From DATMGU01 sp035555315 (GTDB lineage Bacteria; Pseudomonadota; Alphaproteobacteria; ATCC43930; CGMCC-115725): a stretch of DNA of 64,000 nucleotides. Where the stretch lies: assembly GCA_035555315.1 (NCBI GenBank), contig DATMGU010000044.1, positions 62,001 to 126,000 on the forward strand. Direction: 5' to 3'. Numbering within the stretch: the first letter of the stretch is position 1; each line of letters starts with the position of its first letter. The position numbers were made by a program, and so were the translations under genes. Shown here in pieces: positions 44,664 to 59,357 of the stretch. The notes beneath the pieces are model-generated. The model worked only from the letters and a program-made list of their open reading frames with translations. It made no database searches and was not told the origin of the DNA.

Positions 44664-46208
44664 TTAGCAGGCGCTGGGCAACAGCGTCTCCAGCCCGTCG
44701 CGAAAGGCGCCGGATATGACCAGCGCGCCGATGCTGGCGATGTCGGGGGCGAAGAACCGGTCCTGGTCATAGGCGGCGACCCGGTCGCGGATCCGGGTCA
44801 TCACGGTCTGCAAACCGGGCGAGGTGCGCAGCGGTTGGCGCAGATCGACGCCCTGGGCGGCGGCCAGCAATTCGATCGCGACGATGGTCGCCGTATTCTC
44901 CGCCATCTCGCCCAGCCGACGGGCGGCGAAGGTCGCCATGCTGACATGGTCCTCCTGATTGGCGGAGGTCGGGATGCTGTCGACGCTGGCCGGATGCGCC
45001 AGGCTCTTATTCTCGCTGGCAAGCGCGGCCGCGGTGACATGGGCGATCATGAAGCCCGAATTCAGCCCCGCATCGGGGGTCAGGAAGGCCGGCAATTGGC
45101 TGAGATTCGGGTCGGTCAGCAGGGCGATGCGCCGTTCCGACAAGGCGCCGATCTCGGCGATCGCGACGGCCAGGGTGTCGCTCGCCATGGCGACCGGCTC
45201 CGCGTGGAAATTGCCGCCGGACAGCACCTCGCCGGTATCCGGGAACACCAGCGGGTTGTCCGAGACCGCGTTGGCCTCGATGCGGAAGCTCTCGGCGGCG
45301 AAGCGGATATGATCGAGGCAGGCGCCCATGACCTGCGGTTGGCAGCGCAGGCAATAGGGATCCTGCACCCGGTCGCAATCCAGGTGAGAAGCACGGATGC
45401 CGCTGCCGTCGAGCAGCGTGCGATAGGCCGCCGCGACGTCGATCTGGCCGCGATGACCGCGCAGGGCTTGAATCCGGGCATCGAACGGCGTGTCGCTGCC
45501 GGCGGCGGCATCGACCGACAAGGCCCCGGCGGCGACCGTCGCGGCGAACACATCCTCGGCCGCGAACAGGCCCTTCAGGGCGAGCGCCGTCGAGACCTGG
45601 GTGCCGTTGAGCAGCGCCAGTCCTTCTTTGGGCGCCAGGCGAAGTGGCGCCAGGCCGGCGATTTTCAGGGCGTCGAGGGCCGGCATGATGCCGCCCCCAC
45701 GAGCGCCCCCGACGCGCGCCTCGCCAAAGCCGATCAGCACCGCCGATAGATGCGCCAGCGGCGCCAGATCGCCCGAGGCGCCGACCGATCCCTTGGCGGG
45801 AATGCAGGGATAGACCTCGTGGTCGATCAGGCGGATCAGCGCGTCGATCACGCCGCGCCCGATCCCCGACCGGCCGCGCGCCAGGCTGTTGATCTTTAGC
45901 ACCAGGATCAGCCGAACCGTGTCGTCATCCAAGAGCGGGCCGGTGCCGGTGCTGTGCGACAGCACCAAGTTGGATTGCAGCCGTTCCAACTGATCGTCGG
46001 AGATCCGGGTCTGGGCCAGTTTTCCGAACCCGGTATTGATGCCATAGGCTGCCCGGCCGGACCGAACGATCGCGGCCACCGCCGCGGCGCCGGCGTCGAT
46101 CTCGGCGAGGGCCTCCGGCGGCAGGCTGACCGTCGCCGGCCCGCGTGCGACGGCGCGGAGTTGGGCGAGCGTCAGTCGGCCTGGGATGATCGAAAGAGAA
46201 ACGGCCAT
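44664..46208 (-). CDS. hutH: Histidine ammonia-lyase
   Basis: The product is 514 residues, normal for HutH. The MIO cofactor-forming Ala-Ser-Gly is in GASGDLAPLAHL near residue 148. The substrate-selecting pair reads Ser-His (NLVLSHSTG), as in histidine enzymes; tyrosine lyases have His-Leu there. The C-terminal SANQEDHVSMATFAARR is also HutH-like. It converts histidine to urocanate. No hutU, hutI or hutG is near. A palindrome 26 bp upstream may be its operator. Confidence 0.92.
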   Translation of the reverse strand: MAVSLSIIPGRLTLAQLRAVARGPATVSLPPEALAEIDAGAAAVAAIVRSGRAAYGINTGFGKLAQTRISDDQLERLQSNLVLSHSTGTGPLLDDDTVRLILVLKINSLARGRSGIGRGVIDALIRLIDHEVYPCIPAKGSVGASGDLAPLAHLSAVLIGFGEARVGGARGGGIMPALDALKIAGLAPLRLAPKEGLALLNGTQVSTALALKGLFAAEDVFAATVAAGALSVDAAAGSDTPFDARIQALRGHRGQIDVAAAYRTLLDGSGIRASHLDCDRVQDPYCLRCQPQVMGACLDHIRFAAESFRIEANAVSDNPLVFPDTGEVLSGGNFHAEPVAMASDTLAVAIAEIGALSERRIALLTDPNLSQLPAFLTPDAGLNSGFMIAHVTAAALASENKSLAHPASVDSIPTSANQEDHVSMATFAARRLGEMAENTATIVAIELLAAAQGVDLRQPLRTSPGLQTVMTRIRDRVAAYDQDRFFAPDIASIGALVISGAFRDGLETLLPSAC

Positions 46209-46233
46209 GATCGACAGCGTCCGATGTGTCTAT

Positions 46234-46243
46234 TGTCTAGACA
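46234..46243. promoter_or_regulatory. TGTCTAGACA palindrome upstream of hutH
   Basis: A perfect 10-bp palindrome lies 26-35 bp upstream of the hutH ATG, with a further TGTCTA half-site just before it. It is a candidate site for a GntR/HutC-type repressor. No such regulator gene is in the window. Confidence 0.5.
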
Positions 46244-46303
46244 TAAGACCATGGCCTGGGGATCCGGCAAATCGTTTTTTTGCCGATCGTTTTGGGGGCG
46301 GTA

Positions 46304-47263
46304 TTATCCGGCGTGCCGGGCCTGCTGGGCGCGGACCCGTTCGCGATGGGCGGTATAGAGGCCGCTGGCGATGATGATGCCGGCGCCGAGGAAGGTCAGG
46401 GTATCGGGGATGGCGCCAAAGATCAGGAAACCGAGCAGGACCGACCAGACCAGCTGGGTATAGGAGAACGGCGCCAGCACCGAGGCATCCGCATAGCGAT
46501 AGGCCATGACGACGATCCATTGCGCCGTGGTCGAAACCAGGCCGATCAGCAGGCCCAGCAGCACCTGGTGCCAGCTCGGCGCCTCCCAATAGAACGGCAC
46601 CAGCAGGGTCATCACGACGAGCCCGCTGAACCCCGAATAGGCGAGGGTGGTGATGGTGTTGTCGGCGCCGCTCATCTTGCGGGTGAGCACGATGCCGCAG
46701 GCCCAGCTCATCGCCGACAGGATCGGCAGCAGCATCGCCGGCTGGAATCCCTCGCTGCCCGGGCGGACCACGATCAACACGCCGATCAACCCGACACCGA
46801 CCGCGGCCCAGCGGCGCAACCCCACGGATTCGCCCAGGACCGGGATCGACAGCGCCGTGATGAAGATCGGCGAGACGAAGCTGGTCGCCGTCGCATCGGC
46901 CATCGGTAGCCACTGCAGCGCGGCGGTGAAGATGATGGCCGAGCCGAGAATGCCGAGGCCGCGCAGGAGTTGCAGCCCCGGCCGGCGCGAGCGTAGCACC
47001 ACACCCGGCCGGCCCGCGGCGACCACCGCGGGCAGCACCAGCAGCGAGAAGCCCAGATAGCGTAGCCAGACGACCTCGATCGGCGGCAGCGTCGCCGCGA
47101 GATACTTGGCGGTGGCATCCGAGCACGAGAACAGGATCATCGCCGACATCAGCAGGCCGACGGCGCGCAAGGGGTCGTCCCGCCGCGGCGCCACGGCGAC
47201 GGCGGCCTGGGCGCCGGGATGGGGGGCTGGGATGGGCTGGACGGCAAGGGAGGAGGGGGACAT
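46304..47263 (-). CDS. EamA/DMT-family transporter
   Basis: The product is 319 residues from the ATG at 47263, or 330 from 47296. It has ten membrane helices in two EamA halves (SDATAKYLAATLPPIEVVWLRY in the first; FSYTQLVWSVLLGFLIFG in the second). The family exports amino acids or metabolites. It is on the same strand as hutH, 95 bp upstream, and may share its transcript. The substrate is unknown. Confidence 0.88.
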   Translation of the reverse strand: MSPSSLAVQPIPAPHPGAQAAVAVAPRRDDPLRAVGLLMSAMILFSCSDATAKYLAATLPPIEVVWLRYLGFSLLVLPAVVAAGRPGVVLRSRRPGLQLLRGLGILGSAIIFTAALQWLPMADATATSFVSPIFITALSIPVLGESVGLRRWAAVGVGLIGVLIVVRPGSEGFQPAMLLPILSAMSWACGIVLTRKMSGADNTITTLAYSGFSGLVVMTLLVPFYWEAPSWHQVLLGLLIGLVSTTAQWIVVMAYRYADASVLAPFSYTQLVWSVLLGFLIFGAIPDTLTFLGAGIIIASGLYTAHRERVRAQQARHAG

Positions 47264-47447
47264 CGTCTCTCGCGCGCGGCTGGTGACTCGGGCCACACTA
47301 TCGCCTGCGCCGCCGGCGAGCCCGGCAAAGAACGGAGGTCGCCGATGCGCGCGCCGCCGGGCGATGGCGTTCGGGGCGGAGCAGGTCCGCCCGAACGCCC
47401 GGACGCAGCTGGCTTGATAGCCGCGCCCGGACGCCTTTCAGCCGAAA

Positions 47448-49658
<2,211 letters not shown>

Positions 49659-49994
49659 GTTTCTCTCCGATCTTGGCTGCGGTGTTTGACCTAGTCCGTG
49701 ATGAACACGGTGATGATTTTGGAAGCTGATGCGGCTTCCCTGCGGACATGGTGGATAACCGCCAGACACTCAGCAACGCCGGGCGGCCTGGCCCGATGGT
49801 GACGTCGTTCCGGTTGTCGGCGACAGGCGCGCCGAAGTTGGTGATTGGGCGTTGAGGTCTGCCGTTGAGGCCTGCGGTTGTTTCCTCCGGTTCTTGATCT
49901 TGCGGAACACTAGCTGCATACCGATGATAAAAGGAAGTACGATCCATCAACCAGTTCGATAGGCATTGCCTATGATGAAAGTTCGACCAACCAG
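49659..49994. other. katG-oxyR intergenic regulatory region
   Basis: No convincing gene lies in these 336 bp. An OxyR-type site is found close to oxyR (49959-49973). The katG promoter should lie nearer to 49660-49800. Confidence 0.7.
49959..49973. promoter_or_regulatory. OxyR-type operator (ATAG-N7-CTAT)
   Basis: ATAG GCATTGC CTAT matches the core of the established OxyR recognition element. It lies 22-36 bp upstream of the oxyR ATG. The adjoining half of the full tandem site is weak. Confidence 0.7.
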
Positions 49995-50888
49995 ATGAAC
50001 CTCCGGGACCTCCGCTACCTGTTGGCCGTGGCCGAGCACGAGCATTTCGGGCGCGCCGCCAAAGCCTGCGGCGTCAGCCAGCCGACACTGTCCGTGCAGA
50101 TTCGCAAGCTCGAGGAGCTGCTCGACGTCGCGCTGTTCGAGCGTACCAGCAAGACGGTGGTGCCGACTTCCGCCTGCGAGCAGCTGATCGGCCATGCCCG
50201 CGCCGCGGTGGCGGAGGGGGAGGCGATCCTCGCGGTGGCGCGCAACCTGCGCGACCCACTGGCTGGGCGCTTCCGGCTCGGCATCATCCCGACGCTGGCA
50301 CCTTACCTGCTGCCGCTGATCTTCGCGCCGCTGCGCGAGGCATTGCCCGTGCTCGAAGTGGAGCCGTGGGAGGATCAGACCACAGCGCTGCTTGAGCGGC
50401 TGCGCGCGCATGAGCTGGATGCCGCCCTGCTGGCATCCGAGGAGGACGGGCCGGACCTCGTGAGCCGGCCGCTGTTCGCCGAGCCCTTCCTCGCCGCTCT
50501 GCCGCCCGAGCATCCGCTCGCCGGGCACGCCGTGGTGTCGGAGGCGGATCTGGCGCGGGACATCCTGGTCCTGGCGGACGGGCATTGCCTGCGCGACCAG
50601 GCGCTGGCGGTCTGCGGGCACCGCGGGGGGCTGGGCGGCACGATGCGTGCGGCGAGCCTCTCGACGCTGCTCAACATGGTTGCCGCCGGCTACGGGACGA
50701 CGCTGATCCCAGGGCTCGCGGCCGGGGCGGCTGAGGATGCGGGGATCGTGCTGCGGCCGCTGGCGGCGCAAGCGGGGCGGACGGTGCGCATCGTCTGGCG
50801 CGCGCAATTCCCGCGGCGCGCGGCGGCGCAGGCGGTGGGCGAGGTCATCGCCACGCGCCTGCGCGGCTTCGCGGAGGGGACGGTCTAG
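49995..50888 (+). CDS. oxyR: OxyR hydrogen-peroxide-sensing LysR regulator
   Basis: The product is 297 residues. It has the OxyR N-terminal helix-turn-helix (HFGRAAKACGVSQPTLSVQIRKLEELL). DGHCLRDQALAVCG contains the two redox Cys residues that form the sensing disulphide (C199 and C208 in E. coli numbering). It activates katG on oxidation and is divergent from it here. Confidence 0.95.
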   Translation: MNLRDLRYLLAVAEHEHFGRAAKACGVSQPTLSVQIRKLEELLDVALFERTSKTVVPTSACEQLIGHARAAVAEGEAILAVARNLRDPLAGRFRLGIIPTLAPYLLPLIFAPLREALPVLEVEPWEDQTTALLERLRAHELDAALLASEEDGPDLVSRPLFAEPFLAALPPEHPLAGHAVVSEADLARDILVLADGHCLRDQALAVCGHRGGLGGTMRAASLSTLLNMVAAGYGTTLIPGLAAGAAEDAGIVLRPLAAQAGRTVRIVWRAQFPRRAAAQAVGEVIATRLRGFAEGTV

Positions 50889-50998
50889 GCTCTCGTTCTG
50901 GGTGCGACGTGGCGCGGGGTGTTTAAACCTCTGGAGGCGCCGTACAATCGGCCGTTGTGCCGGCCTTCCTCCGCCTTTGGTCAGAAGCGGAACGTCCC

Positions 50999-54901
<3,903 letters not shown>

Positions 54902-55370
54902 TGTTGCCGCAGCCCCGTCCGTATGATCCCAGCGTCAGTGTCGACGGTCTTTAGAACCGAGAAATATGCACCTTAAACCTTAAGGAGAGGTAGCCATCCT
55001 GGGCTTACGACGGGCGTCGCTTCAATCGACGGTGCCACGCCGGACACTTGGAATATGTGAAATGGGTCACACATAATGTTTTGACTATTCAGCAGATGGC
55101 TGCGCGTTTCCAAGAGACCGTTTGAAAAGATCCGCTGGACCGAGCCCGCCGCGTTCTTGAACGGCCTCTAAGCCAAGCCCAAGGGGCGTTGTCTCGGGAA
55201 GGCGACCGATGTCTGGTCGAGACAGCTGCAAATCGGCCCGTTCGGCATCCCATGATGACAGAGCGGGTGTCAAAGCCTAGGGTGGGGCGGAGATGCCGAG
55301 CAGAGAGCGGCGATCGACGGCGTGACGCTTTATGTCGGCACCGTCCCCTCGTCAATTTTGAGTGCGTTAT
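54902..55370. other. Intergenic region between the hybrid kinase and the second ACP operon
   Basis: No gene is supported in these 469 bp. A CRP/FNR-type palindrome lies at 55056-55071. Short open frames on the minus strand at 55085-55355 lack ribosome-binding sites and family features. Confidence 0.7.
55056..55071. promoter_or_regulatory. CRP/FNR-family site (TGTGA-N6-TCACA)
   Basis: TGTGA AATGGG TCACA is an exact match to the CRP half-site pair. It lies about 155 bp upstream of the kinase start and 300 bp upstream of the ACP start. Confidence 0.6.
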
Positions 55371-55631
55371 ATGGAAGATCCGCGTGTTGCCAAGATCCTT
55401 GATATCATCGCCGAAGAGACTTCGGTCGACCGTACGAAGCTGCTACCTGAGGCGACGATTGACGATCTGGGCATAGCCTCGATCGATTTGATCGAAGCGA
55501 TCTTCAAGATCGAGACGGTCTTCAACATTGATATCCCGGTGGTCTCCGAGCGTAGCGGCGAGGAATTTTCCACCGTCAAAGGACTTGTCGATCATGTCAT
55601 CGCCGCGTTGGATCAAGCAAATAATCTATAG
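55371..55631 (+). CDS. Acyl carrier protein of the PLP-enzyme operon
   Basis: The product is 86 residues from the ATG at 55371; a GTG at 55362 is also possible. The carrier site reads DDLGIASIDLIE. The Ser that takes phosphopantetheine is present, but the usual Asp before it is Ala. Helices around it are ACP-like. It is followed at 36 nt by a ketosynthase and then by a serine-palmitoyltransferase-like enzyme, so it probably delivers an acyl chain to that enzyme. Confidence 0.88.
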   Translation: MEDPRVAKILDIIAEETSVDRTKLLPEATIDDLGIASIDLIEAIFKIETVFNIDIPVVSERSGEEFSTVKGLVDHVIAALDQANNL

Positions 55632-55667
55632 GAAAACGCCTCCCCGGTCCGGGTCCGGCGCCGCTAT

Positions 55668-56894
55668 ATGATGAACCGCGTAGCCGTTACGGGGTTGGGT
55701 GCGGTTTCCTGTCTGGGCCATGATGTCGCGGCCTTGTGGTCCGGGGTGGTTGCCGGCCAGGTCGGCATCGGGCCGATCGTCAACATGTCGACGGATCGGC
55801 TAAGCCTGAAGATCGCCGGCGAAGTCAGGGGGTTCGATCCGGAAGACCATTTTTCCTCTCGTCGGATCCTGATGCTCGATCGAAGTTCGCAACTGGCGCT
55901 GGTCGCCGCGCGCGAGGCATTCACCGATGCCGGTTTGTCGGTCGAGGGTTTCGCGGCCGACCTGCCGAAGGCGCGTCGTGCCGGTGCCGTGGTCGGCGCC
56001 GCCATCGGTCAGGCGACGCTCGACGCCGCATACTATGAACTCTATGCGCAAAACGCGGCGCGCTTGCACCCCTTCACGATTCCACGGGTCATGCCGAACG
56101 CGATCGCGGGCAATATCTCCATCGAGTTCGGCCTCAAGGGCCCGGCCTATGCCGTGAGCTCGGCCTGCGCATCCTCGAACCACGCCATCGGTCAGGCGTT
56201 TCACATGATCCGGTCGGGCATGTTGGACGTCGCCGTGACCGGCGGCGCCGATGCGACCGTCGTGCTCGGCGTGATGAAAAGCTGGGAAGGGCTCCGGGTT
56301 ATCAGTCCCGAGGCATGCCGGCCGTTTTCCGCTGACCGTTCCGGCTTCATCATCGGCGAGGGTGCCGGCATCCTGATATTGGAAAACCTGGAGCATGCGG
56401 TCGCCCGAGGCGCCCGGATCCATGCGGAGGTGGTCGGCTTCGGCATGAGCGCCGATGGCGCCGACATGACGGCTCCCGACGCGGCGGGTGCCGCCTGGGC
56501 GATTTCCGAAGCGTTGCGCGATGGCGGCATCGACCCAACCGAGGTCGATTATGTCAACGCGCATGGCACGGGAACTCGGTTGAACGACAAAACCGAGGTG
56601 GCCGCCCTGCGCACGGTATTCGGCGCCCATCTCGACCACCTGCCGGTTTCGTCGACGAAATCGATGATCGGCCATTGCCAGGTCGCGGCCGGCGCGCTGG
56701 AAATGGTTGTAGCTTCCCTCGCATTGCGCGAAAGTGTCTTGCCGCCGACCATGGGGTTCAGATCAGTCGATCCTGAATGCGCTATCGACTGCGTGGCAAA
56801 TGTGGCGCGCCGGGTTCCGCTAAACGTTGCGATATCGAATTCATTCGCCTTTGGCGGCCTTAACGCGGTGTTAGTCGCAAAGCGCTACCACTGA
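55668..56894 (+). CDS. Beta-ketoacyl-ACP synthase (FabF-like) of the PLP-enzyme operon
   Basis: The product is 408 residues from the ATG at 55668; the next ATG at 55671 is equally likely. The triad is complete: Cys in SSACASSNH near 164, His in NAHGTGTR near 300, and His in MIGHCQVAAG near 336. It extends an ACP-bound chain. Sphingolipid loci of Caulobacter-like bacteria contain ACP, PLP enzyme and reductase genes, so an extra ketosynthase here implies that the acyl chain is built or extended within this pathway. Confidence 0.92.
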   Translation: MMNRVAVTGLGAVSCLGHDVAALWSGVVAGQVGIGPIVNMSTDRLSLKIAGEVRGFDPEDHFSSRRILMLDRSSQLALVAAREAFTDAGLSVEGFAADLPKARRAGAVVGAAIGQATLDAAYYELYAQNAARLHPFTIPRVMPNAIAGNISIEFGLKGPAYAVSSACASSNHAIGQAFHMIRSGMLDVAVTGGADATVVLGVMKSWEGLRVISPEACRPFSADRSGFIIGEGAGILILENLEHAVARGARIHAEVVGFGMSADGADMTAPDAAGAAWAISEALRDGGIDPTEVDYVNAHGTGTRLNDKTEVAALRTVFGAHLDHLPVSSTKSMIGHCQVAAGALEMVVASLALRESVLPPTMGFRSVDPECAIDCVANVARRVPLNVAISNSFAFGGLNAVLVAKRYH

Positions 56895-56940
56895 CCGGAC
56901 GTCATCGGGGCAGATTGCAGCACATTGAGGGGGAGCAGAG

Positions 56941-58248
56941 GTGGAAGGTGGGACGATTTTGACCAAAACGGTCACGCGGGAAATTCCGCGGGAATTCTAC
57001 CGCTTTGACCAGCATCCGGGCTATCTGGCAGCCAAGGCGATCGAGCGTACCACGTTCAACAACGGCGTCGAGAATCCGTATTTCAAGACGAGCGAAGGTA
57101 TTGCCGGTGCGACGACGCTCATCGGCAATAGGTCGTACGTCAACTATGCGAGCTACAATTATCTAGGCCTGTCGGGCGATCAGCGCGTCTCGGGCGCAGC
57201 GATCGCCGCGATCGGTCGGTTCGGGACTTCCGTCTCGGCGTCGCGCGTCGCGTCGGGCGAGCGGCCGATCCACCGGGAATTAGAGACCGCCGTCGCCGAC
57301 CTGTTGAAGGCGGATGACGCGCTGCTGTTCGTCGGCGGCCACGCGACCAATGTCACGGTCATCGGCCATCTGTTCGGGCGCAAGGATCTCATCCTGCATG
57401 ACTCGCTGATCCACAATTCCGTCTTGCAGGGCTGTGCGCTCTCCGGTGCCAAGCGGGTCACCATTCCGCATAACGACTGGGCCTTCGCGGATGCCTATCT
57501 GGCCGAGCATCGTCACGATTACGAGCGCGTGCTGATCGTCGTCGAGGGCGTCTACAGCATGGACGGCGACATCGCCGACCTGCCGAACTTCATCGACGTG
57601 AAGCACCGCCACAAGGCGTTTCTGATGGTCGACGAGGCGCATTCGCTGGGTGTGCTGGGCGCCACCGGACGTGGCATCGGCGAGCATTTCGACGTCGCTT
57701 CCGACGATGTCGATATTTGGATGGGCACGCTCAGCAAGACGCTCGCGAGCTGTGGCGGGTATATCGCCGGGTCCCAGGCCTTGATCGAATATCTGCGCTA
57801 CACGGCCCCCGGGTTCCTGTTCAGCGTCGGCATGTCGCCACCGGAGGCCGGGGCCGCGTTGGCGGCGTTGCGGCTGATGGTGGCCGAGCCTTGGCGCGTC
57901 GAACAGCTGCGTGTCAACGCCGCCCGCTTCCTCGCCCGTGCCCGCGTTTTGGGTCTCGATACCGGTCGAAGCGGCGGATCCGCGGTCATCCCGCTGGTCG
58001 TCGGCGATTCCCGGTTGGCGCTTGGTCTTTCCCAGGGTCTGTTCGACCAGGGTATCTTCGCCCAACCGATCATCTATCCGGCCGTACCGGCCCGCCAGGC
58101 CCGGGTGCGGTTCTTCCTCAGTGCCATGCATACGGCCGAACAGCTCGACCAGACGGTCGATACGGCGGCGAGCATCGTCGCGGCGCTGAAAAGCGCCGAC
58201 GCGGACGTCATTCGCCCGTCCTTCATGGCGGATGGGCTGACGCTGTAG
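56941..58248 (+). CDS. Alpha-oxoamine synthase (serine palmitoyltransferase / AONS-like)
   Basis: The product is 435 residues from a GTG with GAGGGGGA upstream; a TTG at 56959 is an alternative. The family marks are YNYLGLSGD, FGTSVSASRV, VEGVYSMDGD, MVDEAHSLGVLG and the PLP Lys in MGTLSKTLAS. These enzymes condense an amino acid with an acyl thioester, releasing CO2 and leaving an alpha-amino ketone. With an ACP and ketosynthase upstream and a reductase downstream, 3-ketosphinganine-like synthesis is the best reading. The amino acid cannot be read from sequence. Confidence 0.9.
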   Translation: MEGGTILTKTVTREIPREFYRFDQHPGYLAAKAIERTTFNNGVENPYFKTSEGIAGATTLIGNRSYVNYASYNYLGLSGDQRVSGAAIAAIGRFGTSVSASRVASGERPIHRELETAVADLLKADDALLFVGGHATNVTVIGHLFGRKDLILHDSLIHNSVLQGCALSGAKRVTIPHNDWAFADAYLAEHRHDYERVLIVVEGVYSMDGDIADLPNFIDVKHRHKAFLMVDEAHSLGVLGATGRGIGEHFDVASDDVDIWMGTLSKTLASCGGYIAGSQALIEYLRYTAPGFLFSVGMSPPEAGAALAALRLMVAEPWRVEQLRVNAARFLARARVLGLDTGRSGGSAVIPLVVGDSRLALGLSQGLFDQGIFAQPIIYPAVPARQARVRFFLSAMHTAEQLDQTVDTAASIVAALKSADADVIRPSFMADGLTL

Positions 58249-58263
58249 CGCCTGATCGCCCCT

Positions 58264-58291
58264 GTGATGCGACGTCCGTGATGCGGCGCCC
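58264..58291 (+). repeat. 14-bp tandem duplication between genes
   Basis: Two units (GTGATGCGACGTCC and GTGATGCGGCGCCC) lie head to tail between the PLP enzyme and the reductase, followed by a partial third. Confidence 0.85.
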
Positions 58292-58308
58292 GTGACGAGA
58301 GGTTGGCC

Positions 58309-59292
58309 ATGACGGTCCTGGTCACCGGCGCCAGCGGGTTCCTCGGTCGACGATTGGCCGAAATGCTGATCGAACGCGGCGAGCGGGTCCGCCTCTTGGC
58401 GCGGCCCGCCAGCCGCCTCGACGATCTCGCCGGCAGGGTCGACGGCATCGACCGCTGTTCGTTCGACGACGCGGCGGGATTGCGCCGGGCACTGGGCGGT
58501 ATCGACATCGTCTATCACTGCGCCGGCCATGCCGCCGATTGGGGCAGCTGGGATACCTTCCACCAGGCCAATGTCGAGGCGCCGCGTGCCTTGCTGGAGG
58601 CGGCGCTGGCGGTTGGATCGGTCAAGCGCTTCGTGCATGTCAGCACGACCGACGTCTATGGCTATCCGGTCATCGCCGGCGACGAAACGATGCCGCCGAC
58701 CGATATCGGGCTGCCCTACAACCGAAGCAAGCTGCGGGGCGATCGGCTCGCGCTCGATTTCGGGGCACGCGAAGGCCTGCCGGTGACCGTGGTTCGACCG
58801 GCGACCATCTTCGGACCCCGCTCCAAGGACTGGGTCGTCGAGCTCTGCCGGCTGCTGCGCCAGCGGGTGGTGGTCACCTTGGATGGCGGGCATACCGGTG
58901 CCGGGCTGGTCTATGTCGATGATGTCGCCGAGGCGATGATGCGTCTGGCGGCGCTGCCGACCGCCATCGGGCGCGCCGTCAACATCGTCGATCCGACCCG
59001 GATGACGTGGCGGGCCTATTTCGATGCGATGGCCGACGGCATCGGCGCGCCACGGCCGCGTATCAACCTCAACAGCCGGCTGGCGCTCGCCCTGGCGGCT
59101 GTCAGCGAGGGCGTATATCGGGCCTTTCGGCTGCGGTATCGCCCGCTGTTCACCCGCCATGTGGTGCTCACGCTGTGTCGCGATCAGAATTACCGCGTCG
59201 ACGCGCTGACGGCCTTGATCGGCGAGTTCCCGATCATCGGCCTGCGTGAGGGCTTGTCGCGGACGATCGTCTGGGCGAAGGATCTGACCTAA
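58309..59292 (+). CDS. NAD(P)-dependent epimerase/3-beta-HSD-type reductase (CerR-like)
   Basis: The product is 327 residues from the ATG at 58309, with GAGAGG upstream. The Rossmann motif VTGASGFLGRRL is at the start, YHCAGHAADWG follows, and the catalytic pair sits in GLPYNRSKLRGD (Tyr, Lys). Extended SDRs of this type reduce 3-ketosphinganine in bacterial sphingolipid pathways (CerR of Caulobacter). The position directly after the PLP enzyme fits that role. A sugar or sterol reductase is a less likely alternative. Confidence 0.85.
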   Translation: MTVLVTGASGFLGRRLAEMLIERGERVRLLARPASRLDDLAGRVDGIDRCSFDDAAGLRRALGGIDIVYHCAGHAADWGSWDTFHQANVEAPRALLEAALAVGSVKRFVHVSTTDVYGYPVIAGDETMPPTDIGLPYNRSKLRGDRLALDFGAREGLPVTVVRPATIFGPRSKDWVVELCRLLRQRVVVTLDGGHTGAGLVYVDDVAEAMMRLAALPTAIGRAVNIVDPTRMTWRAYFDAMADGIGAPRPRINLNSRLALALAAVSEGVYRAFRLRYRPLFTRHVVLTLCRDQNYRVDALTALIGEFPIIGLREGLSRTIVWAKDLT

Positions 59293-59303
59293 CAGGCTGA
59301 GCG

Positions 59304-59350
59304 AACAAAAAGTCGGGCCAACAAAAAGTCGGGCCAACAAAAAGCCGGGA
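59304..59350 (+). repeat. 16-bp tandem repeat, three copies
   Basis: AACAAAAAGTCGGGCC occurs at 59304-59319 and 59320-59335, with a third variant copy at 59336-59350, immediately upstream of the alcohol dehydrogenase ribosome-binding site. Confidence 0.95.
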
Positions 59351-59357
59351 GGGTGTC

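Noticed and set aside
44664..46208. Ammonia-lyase as the source of the aryl starter for the polyene operon
   Set aside because: The selectivity pair is Ser-His, as in histidine lyases, not His-Leu as in tyrosine lyases, and the gene is 31 kb away.
46265..46285. CGGCAAA/TTTGCCG hairpin between hutH and the DMT transporter as a terminator
   Set aside because: The stem is only 7 bp and no T-run follows on the minus strand, where the genes are.
55085..55355. Two overlapping minus-strand frames of 62 and 88 codons
   Set aside because: They lack ribosome-binding sites, are Arg-rich as expected for chance frames in GC-rich DNA, and have no recognisable domain.
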